Positions 10,127 through 19,779 of a stretch of 64,000 bases of DNA are shown here, in pieces. Location: contig NC_089192.1 in assembly GCF_947507565.1 (NCBI RefSeq), forward strand, positions 620,001 through 684,000. Reading direction: 5' to 3'. Below the pieces are notes generated by a model. That model did not search any database and was not told where the DNA came from. It saw only the letters and a program-made list of their open reading frames with translations. Within the stretch, counting starts at the first letter, position 1. The number at the start of each line of letters is the position of its first letter. The stretch comes from Oscarella lobularis. Lineage: Eukaryota > Porifera > Homoscleromorpha > Homosclerophorida > Oscarellidae. Both the position numbers and the translations under genes were made by a program.

Positions 10127-12864
10127 TTATCCCGAATCCGAATCTTCGTCGTCATCGTCATCCTCCTCATCGTCACTACTAGAGTTTTCTTCATCGTCTT
10201 CTTCCTCACTGGAGCTACTGTCCTCTTCCTCTTTTCCTTCATCCGACGAGTCCTCCGACGTACCTTCTTCCTCATCCTCCTCATCCTCTTCCTCCACTAC
10301 TGCAGACGCAACAGCAACAGCAACGGCTGCTGCAGAACGATCACCTCTGCTTCCCTTCTTCTTACTTTCCACAGACTCCTTCAAAAAAAAAATAGTTAAT
10401 AATTGAGTACATGTATGTTCTTAGTTGGTTACTCACTTCAATGCTTTTCCACCTAAGTCTTTCCTCGTGACCCGCTTCGCACCACATACTCTTCAAACGT
10501 TTTGTGATTTTCGCGGCAGACTCGTCAGGAAAAGATGCTTTCATTTCAAGTCTCTTACTCTTTGAATATGCCGAAAACCCAGCCCTAATACAAAGAACAC
10601 CCTATAACTAGCAGTCAATCAAATGCCTTCAATTTACATAGGAATTCCAGGCCTCATTTCCTTTACCTGAAAAAATCAATAATAAATAAAATATATGACT
10701 GCATTCATTAATTACCAGCTGAGCTTGAGCTATGATTCTATCTTCAGCAGGCAATTTCTAAGAAGCCATTCTCGACAAACTTCATATTTCAATTAAAATC
10801 TTACACTAAGATACTGTTCTAAATCTTTCTCATATTTTTTCTTTTTCTAATTGATAAGAGCATTTTCCCCAAAAGCTAAACAATAATGCCGTTCTACTGC
10901 GGTACCTTCTCCAATTTTTTGGCCAATTTTTCCTTCTCTTCCTTTGGTACTGCCTTCCACTCTTTCCCAACCCGTTTCGAAAACGTTGAGAAATCAATCA
11001 TTTCGTCATCTTGCAACTGTTTCTTCAATTCATTGCGTCTCAAATTCGAATAAAACAAATAAACCGTTCTAAAAATCAATACAATTATAGCTTATCTTTT
11101 CATCAGATGTACATACGGCGGAGGCTTCTCAAAAGGAATTTCTATTTTCTTCTTCACCGCATCTTTCCCTGGTTTCTTGTCCTCTGCTTTCGATTTTCTC
11201 GTCAAAACCTGCTCACAAACATCTCTACGTTCTGGATGAGCCTTATAGTAGGCAGAAAGCTCTTTCTAAAAAGAAATAATTAAAAATTCACAAGCCAAGA
11301 GAGAGAGAGAACGCCACCTGAAATCTTTTTTTATCCTCTGAAGCTTTATGAGTATATTCGTCCTTCTCTTCCTTAGATAACGTCTTATACATTTCTCTCA
11401 ATTTCACGCGTTTCTCTTTCTACTTGCCAACAGAGCTTACAAATATTACCCCTTATGAAATAATGAACGTATTCACCATAGAATCGGCCCCCAGTTTATC
11501 CTTCTGCTCCTCCACGAAAATAAAGTACGCCGTTCTACGTATTGTCAATATATCAATATAGGTACACATATGCGATCAACTGACCTTGGTTTGACTGGTG
11601 CATCCAATGGCCAAAAAACCCTTTGCTTCTGACCCTTCATTTCCGGATGCCGTTCAAGAAATTCCTTCATCTCTTCTTCGTATTTAGATCTCGCCTCGCT
11701 GGCCTTCTTCAAATACTTAGCCTAATAAAAAAATGTATGAGATATCTCTGCTTCAACGTTGTTGCAAGCGTGTGCCTTTTTCTTTGCGCTCATCTCACGC
11801 CACTCTTCTCCCATTTGCTTTCCAAAAAAGGCGATGCTCTCCGTCGGATTTTTTAGTTGCAGTTTTTTCATTTGGACTTTCGAAAAAAGCATGTAAGCGG
11901 AGGGAGGCGGAGGCGGCTCATCGACGAGCTATAAATCAACATGTGAAAGTCGAATAATTGAACTTTATTTCTGTCTCACTCTCTTCCTCTTTTTATTCAC
12001 TGAAAATCGTCCACCTCTATAATTGAATGCAAAGGGATCCTTGGCGAATAATTCTGACGCCTCCACAAAAACTTCTTGAAGCGTTTTGACTCGTCGAATC
12101 TAAGGTCCACGTGTCAACACGACCTACAAAATTTATTAATATTTTTACGTGTCCTGCAATGTGATTGGCTCTTTTTAGGCATTTCTCTTTTGATTGATTT
12201 GGTACTGAGACCTTAGACCAATCTATCTTGTCCACTTTCTTTATTTTGGAATTAGCCAATTGTGACGTCACAAATCCCAAAAGCGAAGAGTCCTGTTGAC
12301 TCGTCCATTCTAAAATAGCTAATTAAAAATTTATTGTTTAATTATTAATTATTTATATACCTCCCATTTCAGGATCACATAATGCTAAATAGGGCACATT
12401 CAAAACCCAAACCAAATTTTTTGTTTTGACTTGCCTTCTGATTTAGCTTGTCTCTTCGATTTCGAGTCCATTTCGAAATCCTCCTCGTCGTCGGTGTCCT
12501 CGCTCGGGGCCCCGATTTCTTTTCGTTTTCTTTTGCGCTTACCGGCCGTCTCGCCGCTTTCGCTCGGAAGGTCGTTTCCATCTACAAAAAATAAAATTTA
12601 ATAAAACCCGAAAATTCAAAAAAATTCCTACTTTTTCGAGACGTCGATTCGATTCTTCGTCGACCGCTCTTCTCCTTTTCTTCTAGAAAATGCTTCGAAT
12701 CGCGCGACGAAACGTGAAAATATCGTGCTACAGCACGAACTTGCAACATCGTCTTGCGAACGAACTGCTTCTGCTTCGTCTCGACTTTTCGATGGGACGG
12801 AGGGAGCGTCATCTTGGCTCCGATCCCGTTTGCGTCTTTTTCGCGTCGCCGACGGCTCGGTCAT
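10127..12864 (-). CDS. UBTF: UBTF-like multi-HMG-box nucleolar transcription factor
   Basis: Many short exons run from ATG 12864 to the stop at 10127. Clear 5' exons are 12864-12741, 12682-12632, 12581-12435, 12384-12361, 12309-12149 and 12099-12001. After a charged N-terminus comes a UBF-type region: KVDKIDWSKVSV, EKCLKRANHIAGH and RRVKTLQEVFVEASELF-AKDPF. Four HMG boxes can be read (PPPPPSAYMLFSKVQMKK; APVKPRTAYFIFVEEQKDKL; TVYLFYSNLRRNELKKQ; and AGFSAYSKSKRLEMKASF with LKSMW). The last ~65 residues are a serine/glutamate/aspartate run ending EDSDSG. This is the UBF1 layout; UBF binds rDNA promoters and bends them for RNA polymerase I. HMG boxes plus an acidic tail also occur in SSRP1 and HMGB, but neither has this N-terminal region. 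One intron appears to be GC-AG (donor AG/GCAAGT at 12434). Exact 3' exon borders were not all fixed. Confidence 0.88.
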
Positions 12865-12929
12865 GGCTGCGCCTGGGTGGGAGTCTGAGTCGAGAGAACC
12901 GAGATCGTTCCACGCGTTCGAGTCGGACG

Positions 12930-13180
12930 CTTGAGCGTGTGACGAAGGGTTCGATCGATTGTTAGTTGGGCGACCAATCAGCGAGCGCGGAGGTCAACGC
13001 TCACGCACGCGCGTGGAGTGGAGGCATGGAACGCGTTGACGTCACGGTGGGACGGCGGACGCGCTTGAGCGCGTGACGAACTCTCGATCGGTTGTTAGTT
13101 GGCGACCAATCAGCGAGCGCGAAGGACGACACTCACGCACGCGCGTGGAGTGTCGATGGAAGCTTTGACGTCACGGTGAA
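12930..13180. promoter_or_regulatory. Duplicated CCAAT/CRE promoter module upstream of UBTF
   Basis: A stretch of about 130 bp occurs twice in tandem. Each copy holds CTTGAGCG-GTGACGAA, a CCAATCA box (12974-12980 and 13106-13112), a palindromic CACGCACGCGCGTG element and a full TGACGTCA cAMP-response element (13037-13044 and 13166-13173). Spacing is 132 and 129 bp. The module sits 66 bp upstream of the UBTF start codon and about 460 bp upstream of the divergent RAB32 start. CCAAT binds NF-Y and TGACGTCA binds CREB/ATF factors (family knowledge); regulation here is inferred. Confidence 0.7.
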
Positions 13181-13640
13181 TTGAGAGCGGCTTGCGAGCT
13201 CGCGTCTAGCACCTAGCCGAATGCGAATTCTACAGTAAATATGTACAGCAATTTAATTAATTAATTTCATACCAGAAATTTTGTAGGAAGCTGCAATCTA
13301 GTTTTATGCTGTCAAAATTTCCAAAACTGGTGCAGCTCTGTTACAACAAAGCACAAAAATTAACCAAAAAATTTTGCTGAGCCAATTAATTAATTATTGA
13401 ATCAGCTCTATTTTTTATACGGGGCAGCGAGGTACTTTCACAGTCGGGAAATCACGAAAAGCAAACAAACAGGAAAAGACAATTTTTCAATCCAAAAATC
13501 AAACGCTTTTATCTGCAACAGGTAAGAGCAGTCCGTAGGACGTTACATACCCACGCGCAAAAAGGAGAACGTTCCAAACGTGCACACATGACCTCGTTCC
13601 TTCGGGTCACATGACGCAGGCGAGGACTAGAGAGTAGGCG
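13181..13640. other. Intergenic, RAB32 upstream region
   Basis: No coding exon is evident. The part from 13,240 to 13,405 is AT-rich and bounded by AATTAATTAATT blocks on both sides, but the ends do not form a convincing terminal inverted repeat. The part nearest 13,640 probably contains the RAB32 5' UTR. Confidence 0.35.
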
Positions 13641-14617
13641 ATGGTAGGTGCCGTAAAGCGAGTCGTCAGCACACGCTACCTCTTCGAATTCACTAGGCAA
13701 GTGCAGACAAAAGGGAGCACCTATATAAAGTCCTCGTAATCGGCGATTTGGGCGTCGGCAAGACGAGCATTATCAAGCGCTACGTCCACCAGTTCTTTTC
13801 GCCGCACTACAGAGCGACGGTGCGTAAGACGAGGCAATTTCGGGTCGCGTTTTCGAGTTCGGTTATAGATCGGCGTCGATTTTGCGCTCAAAGTGCTCAA
13901 TTGGGATCAAAGCACGCTCGTTCGACTTCAGTTGTGGGATATAGCTGGTACGATGGACAAAACCCATTACAGCGTCATTACGTATTGACTTTTGTCGATT
14001 CTCTAGGCCAAGAACGATACGGGAACATGACGAGGGTAATATATTGAAAGGGCTCTCTACGTTATTTTTCTGACGTCGTCATATATTTTTATGGGTACTT
14101 TCTACTTCAGGTTTACTATAAAGAGGCCGTGGGAGCTTTTATTGTTTTTGACGTCACGCGAGCCGCCACGTTCGAAGCCGTTCAAAAATGGAAAAACGAT
14201 TTGGACAGCAAAGTGACGTTGCCAAATGGGAAACCCGTTCCCTGCGTTCTTTTAGCCAATAAAGTAAGAGAGGCCACTACCCAATAGCAATACTGTATTT
14301 AATTTTTTCTTAGTGTGATCAGGCTAAGGAGGGTCTTGTGAATAGCAAGCCGCAAATGGACGAGTATTGCCGAGAGAAGGGCTTTGTTGATTGGTACGAA
14401 ACTTCAGCTAAGGAAAATGTCAATATTGATGATGCAGCTAAGAGTTTAGTAACAAAGGTAGACTATCTAGACTCTTATCTACGTGCGAACTCATGAGGAA
14501 ATATTTTTCTAGATATTAGAAAATGACGAGTCGAACGAGTGGGAACAGGACAGCGAAGTCGTTCCGTTGGATGCGAAACAGACGACCCAGAAAACAGGAG
14601 ACGGATGCTCTTGCTAA
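13641..14617 (+). CDS. RAB32: Rab GTPase, RAB32/RAB38 type
   Basis: Six well-supported exons (13697-13819, 13869-13947, 14007-14035, 14111-14263, 14314-14457, 14513-14617) encode a Rab. Nucleotide-binding motifs are GDLGVGKTS (P-loop), DIAGQE (the alanine typical of RAB32/38/29 in place of threonine), NKCD and ETSAK. The run SIIKRYVHQFFSPHYRAT and IGVDFALKVLNWD are diagnostic for RAB32/38. The C-terminus is CSC, a double geranylgeranylation motif. RAB32 directs cargo to lysosome-related organelles and mitochondria-associated membranes. The start is less sure: the frame is closed by TAG just upstream of GCAAGTGCAG, so the ATG must come from an earlier exon. ATG at 13641-13643, directly followed by the donor GTAGGT, joins in frame across a 53-nt intron to give MASADKREHLYKVLVIGD, 211 residues in total. 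Confidence 0.93.
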
Positions 14618-14777
14618 TTTTTTTTCCAACTTAGTCACTATCTTTTCTTTCTGTGCACGAGGGTTGTAACTTTTGGATATCAGCTAACACTAATAATTTT
14701 TTTTCTAAAAGCGCTCGCATTTACACCTAACACGCCCAACATGCGCTCTTCCTTAGCTAGGGTCCTAAGAACTTAGG

Positions 14778-16526
14778 CTACTGCTTGCAGGTTCCCGTAG
14801 ACGGAATAACCATCAGGGGTGCTGGAACGGGGTTCACAGACGAACCTACATCTCCAATACAACTTACGGAACCGCCGCCACAAGGATCGTTTCGAGTGCA
14901 ACTTCCGCTGGCGTCCGTTTCCATGCCAGCTGCATAAAGTATCAAAGAACGATAGTTTCGGCTGAGGTGACAATACTGGCATGGATGGTGAAGGTGATTG
15001 CGCGCATTACTGTCGTTGAAGCAGACGTCCCACATGACTACGGTACATCCGCACGTGGTTGACTGCGGCAAGCAACCGCCGCCGCGAATTGTCGTGCAAA
15101 CGATGCTCGTGTCGTCGCACGCTTGACAAACAAATGAACATTCGTTGTCCGGAATCGTTATTGTGTTGTCAGGACACTGGGGACTGGAGCCGTTGACAGG
15201 GTCCAAATGATAGACGCACGAGTCGTCGTTGCTGCACGAGAGGCGATCCCAGTTGGGAGATACGTCGTCTAACGTCGCCAGCCGACATTGACCAGGTAAG
15301 GCAATGCCAACGCACAGACCAGTCGACGTGCATTTGTCAGAAAACGTGCACAAATTGGCATCGTTGCAAGAGATTCCCTCGCGTGTCGTCCACTGAAAAA
15401 CGAACTGATCAGGATCACAAACCTTGAAGCGATCGATATCTCAAAATTTGTAAATAATCATACTACAGTGTACCTGACATTGGGAGTATTGGCTGTCGGA
15501 ATTGCTAACATTGTCTCTGTAGCACTGGCTGTCAATGAGACAATAACCTGACTTCAGGTCGAGCTTTCGGTGATATGAAGCCGTTTGATTGTTGACGACT
15601 TCGCAGCACGAAATAGGAGTTCCGCTGCATACCCCGGCGGCGTCGCACTGGTCATCCCTAGTGCACACTTGGTTGTCGTCGCATCGTGATCCATTTGAAA
15701 CGAACGTCCACGTATCGCGTGAAACAAGCCTGTTGCATTCCTATAGGCAAGCTTGCTGAATAAGCATCGGCTCACTGATCGGTTACCTGACATCCGTTGT
15801 CACCAGCTAAAGACCTTCTCTGCAAATGGGCGTAACAAGTGCCATTAATTTTGCAGGCTTTGCTATCCGTATAGCAGCGTCGCGATTCTTTAAGAATTGG
15901 ACAGTCCGCTCCATTTCCGTATTGGGGTCGCAACACGGAACGGTATCTCCATTCCATGGTAGTATCGTGGCAAGATCCGTCGCACGAACTCCAATCACTC
16001 CAGCTACCGACTTGACAATCAACTAAATAAAGGCAGCTGCTTAGCTGCGCCTAACCTCTCAAAGAGTAATAACGTACTGTTGCATTTTCTGCACTGCTTT
16101 CGGTACGCACTTTGCGCTACGGGGACGTAGTAGGCTCGATAAACATTCCTGAAACGAGGGCGGAGGAGTCAGTTCCCATTACTCTTATACTCACCAGGAC
16201 TAATCCGGCAAGGTAGTATAGTGATAACTAGCCCGACTCACCAGCAACTCCAACCGATCCAATTGCACGTTTGCCTTGAAGTCTGGCGCATTGAAGAGTA
16301 GTAGTACGTGTACCCCTGCGAGTACGAGCATCCATACGTATACCTAAGGGAATCAAAACCTTATCGACGTGACCGCTAATCGTAGGTAGTTATGGTCTCA
16401 CTGCGAGCACAGGGACGTTCGTTGATCGTATTCGTCGCCTCTGATTCGACGGAAGCCTTCGCTGAATATGACAATGGCAACAACGAGGCAATAACTAGTG
16501 CGTGACGCCTCAGGCACTGTGGGCAT
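14778..16526 (-). CDS. Secreted cysteine-rich protein with a thrombospondin type 1 repeat
   Basis: Six exons (16526-16402, 16343-16242, 16148-16078, 16022-15787, 15740-15474, 15422-14778) join in frame to 481 residues. A hydrophobic stretch near the start (YCLVVAIVIFSEGF) looks like a signal peptide. Exons 2-3 encode a tyrosine-rich cysteine module (GYTYYYSSM, NVYRAYYVPVAQSAYRKQC). Exon 4 carries a TSP1 repeat (GSWSDWSSCDGSC...WRYRSVL). Then come two copies of a cysteine module, each beginning after CQ with a tryptophan near residue 10, then G-C-[DN]-D and CT-D-[QK]C-x(2-3)-GVC/GLC-G, each starting exactly at an intron. The C-terminal region has further paired cysteines. No protease domain or membrane segment is seen, so an extracellular matrix or adhesive role is likely but unproven. 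It shares a ~600-bp upstream interval with EXT1. Confidence 0.75.
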
Positions 16527-17137
16527 TTTTTTTCTTCTACTGGACTGGTGCGACCGATGTGTGTCACTGTGTTACGTTACGGCTACGCGTGCTCGTCATT
16601 CCGGCACTCGGTGAAAATGGAAACTTAATACAGTAGCTACATCTAATTATGCCTAAGAAAACACTGATACACTACATGTATGATAATGGGAAGCCTCATT
16701 ACCGAAGGCTGTAACAACAGTCCCCGAGCGTGAAGCAAAGCTTACGATTAGTGTACGCTATCTAAAATAGGAAGGAATAGGATTAAAAAAAAGACTATTG
16801 GCAAGGGCTACCACGGATCTTTTTTCTAAGATCCGTGGGGCTACAAAGAGACTATGGTTCCCGAAGCTTGAAGAATTGCGGGCGCCCACTGCAAAAAAAA
16901 CCGTGGGAAAGGAAGCAGATACGAAGCGAACGGAAGTGCGTTGCCAGCGGTTACGGTGCTACGGCACACGCGATTTTCGGGAAAAAGTGCTTTTTAGATA
17001 AGTGATATTGTTCTCCACCGCCGCCCGTGCGTACGCATCTTTTTCGAAGGAAGTGAAACCGCAAGACTTCCGGGTACGGCGGTTGACGTCAAGACAAGGT
17101 TCCACGTTCTACGATTCCCGGATACGAAGAAGACAAA
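16527..17137. promoter_or_regulatory. Divergent intergenic interval between the TSP1 protein gene and EXT1
   Basis: These 611 bp separate two divergent starts and hold both upstream regions. A perfect inverted repeat with 10-bp arms (CCACGGATCT at 16811-16820, AGATCCGTGG at 16829-16838, 8-nt loop) lies near the middle and could form a hairpin. No coding exon is supported. Confidence 0.4.
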
Positions 17138-19522
17138 ATGCGATGGCAAGTCCGCTTTATCTCGGCAATCGTCGTCGTTTCGATAGGAACTCCGCTCTAC
17201 CTACTCAGCCGAACGCCACGAAACCCGCCAATCAACGGCAAAACGTCTCGAACAGCGAAACGCGAATCGTCGTTCGACTTCGCCTCGCGTCTCGACTCGC
17301 TCCCGTCCTACGAAACGATCGCGGAACCCGAACGAACGTCGCGCGCGTCGTCGCGAACGACGCCGTGCACGATGCGATCGTGTTTCGACTACAATCGCTG
17401 CAAGAACGGCTTCCGAATTTTCGTTTATCCACAGGCGCCTGGGGAGAAGGTGTCGACGCTCTACGCGAAGATTCTACGCGTTCTGCGCGAATCGAAGTAC
17501 TACACGCTCGATCCGAAGCGCGCTTGTCTTTTCGTGCCGAGCATCGATACTCTCGATCGCGATCGACTCAGTCCCGACTACGTGCATAATATCGGCCAGA
17601 AAATCGCGCGATTGGCTTACTGGAACGGCGACGGGACGAATCATCTTCTCTTCAGCGTCTACGCCGGCACGTGGCCCGATTATTCCGATCGGCTCGATTT
17701 CGATACGGGGAAGGCGATTGTAGCACGCGCTTCTGTTTCTATGACGACTTTTCGCGCCGGGTTTGACGTCAGTGTACCGCTCGTTTCGAAAGTGCATGCG
17801 CTGAAGGGAGGGCGTGGTGACGGCGACGGACTCAAGTTATTTCCCATTCATAAGAAATACTTGCTGGCGTTCAAGGGAAAGAGATATTTGACTGGAATAG
17901 GAAGCGAGACTCGCAATGGGCTGTCGCTCATTCACAACGGCGACGACGTCGTCTTGGTAACGACGTGCCGACACGGAAATAACTGGGAACAGAATAAAGA
18001 TGAGCGATGCGATTCCGATCAGGAGAAATTTGAAAAGTGAATATTTGTATATGAAGAGTGGGGCCCTCCTTTTGACGCCGTCCTGTTTCCTAGGTTTGAT
18101 TTTGTGGACTTGTTGCGTCATTCCACGTTCTGTCTCGTCCCGCGCGGTCGCCGCCTCGGCTCGTATCGTTTTCTGGAGACCGTCGAAGCAAACTGCATTC
18201 CTGTATCGCTGAGCAACGGATACGTATTGCCGTTCTCGGAAAAAATCGACTGGAATCGTGCAGTGCTAAACATCGATGAACGAGTATTGCTTCAAGTAAG
18301 GAAAGACTAACCTATGATTAGATGATTGTTGACGGGTTTTCTCTTGCCAGTTGCCGTACATTGTCCGCAACGTTCCCAACAATCAGATCATTGCAATGAG
18401 ACAGCAACTCGAATTTCTATGGGACACGTACTTCTCATCCATAGAAAAAGTCATAGGGACAACGATAGAGGTAAGAGAAACGCTTGTATATGTACATATA
18501 ACATAGCGTTCTCTCCTCAGATTCTCTTTGATCGTATTCATCCTCATCTATCGCGCAGCCACACGGCGTGGAACCATCCGCCCGGCGCTCTAGCCCTCGA
18601 TCCAACCTACTCCCCCCACCTCACGTCCTTCCCCTTCTACGCGCCCCTCGGCCAATCCAAACCGAGCCCCAATTTCACCGCCGTCATCACCGCCTACACC
18701 CCAATCGCATCGCGCTCCGCACCTCTATTCAACCTAATACGAGAAATCGGCAAAACTCCATCTCTTACAAAAATCCTCATACTATGGATGTGCGACGAAA
18801 TGCCTCCAAATCCGTCCTCGTGGCCCGGCATCGCCGCTTCGACTGACGTCGAAGTGCTCACCGGAAAGGAGCGCGTCGTAAGCAGCCGCTTCAACGTCGC
18901 GCAAAAAGTCCACACGGACGCGATACTGAGTCTCGACGAGGACGCGATCATCATACGTGACGAGATTGATTTCGCCTTGTCCGTGTGGCGCGATTTTCCC
19001 GATCGAATCGTCGGCTTTCCGGCACGAAATCACGTGTGGGACGCGGACAAGTCGCGATGGGGTTACACGTCGAAGTGGATGAACGAGTATTCGATGGTTC
19101 TCACGGGCGCCGCGTTTCTGCACAAATACTACGCCCATCTCTATACGAATCACTTGCCGGCGTCCATACGAAATCTCGTCGATCAAACGTCAAATTGCGA
19201 CGACATCGCCATGAATTTTCTCGTGTCCCACGTAACCAAACGACCGCCTATTAAAGTGACGCAAAAAAAGAAGTACTACGTCACGGCTGCGGCGGCGCAG
19301 GGCGGCGGCGGCGGATTGGACCCGCAGCCGCAGAGCCAACGCATGACCATGTGGATGAGTCCGACTCATTTTTCGCAGCGTCAAGCGTGCATTAATATGT
19401 TTTATTCGGTTTTCGGCTATATGCCGCTGGTCAGTTCGCAGCTTCGTCTTGATCCGATCTTATTTAAAGATCCTGTTGCTATGCTTAAGAAGCGCTACAG
19501 GAGGCTCGAGACTAGTGAATAG
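17138..19522 (+). CDS. EXT1: Exostosin-1, heparan sulfate copolymerase
   Basis: Four exons (17138-18036, 18094-18295, 18351-18470, 18521-19522) encode 740 residues, nearly the length of human EXT1 (746). A type II signal anchor is visible at residues 6-24 (RFISAIVVVSIGTPLYLL), fitting a Golgi/ER enzyme. The N-terminal GT47 glucuronyltransferase domain includes CRHGNNWEQNKDERCD and STFCLVPRGRRLGSYRFLE. The C-terminal GT64 N-acetylglucosaminyltransferase domain includes FTAVITAYTPIASRSAP, the metal-binding SLDEDAII, RWGYTSKWMNEYSMVLTGAA and NCDDIAMNFLVSHVTKRPP. EXT1 with EXT2 polymerises the alternating GlcA-GlcNAc backbone of heparan sulfate. A Gly-rich insertion (AAAAQGGGGG) interrupts the otherwise conserved tail after KVTQKKKYY. 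EXT1 rather than EXTL3 follows from length and from the LFKDPVAML-KKRYR ending. Confidence 0.96.
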
Positions 19523-19523
19523 A

Positions 19524-19542
19524 AGAGAGAGAGAGAGAGAGA
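19524..19542. repeat. (GA)n microsatellite
   Basis: A GA dinucleotide run directly follows the EXT1 stop codon. The rest of 19,523-19,779 is 3' flank between convergent EXT1 and RFC1 and shows no gene. Confidence 0.85.
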
Positions 19543-19779
19543 CTATTTTTTATATTCAACACTATTGTGAGGAGACACGCGTAAAGTAGTACCTATTATA
19601 TTGGGGAGAAGAAATGCACGTACACATTGCATGGCGCACGTCTGAAATAAAGTGGGGAAAGATGAAAGGGAGTGTTGATTGGCTCGCTCAGGGACCGAAA
19701 ACCGGTATGCGCATACAGTGAAACTACGATGCAAAATTGAGCGATTTGAATTACCGTATCTGAAACTTGAAGTACCAAT

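Noticed and set aside
13240-13405. MITE-like element bounded by AATTAATTAATT
   Set aside because: The ends are simple AT repeats that do not pair as a proper terminal inverted repeat, and no target-site duplication is visible.
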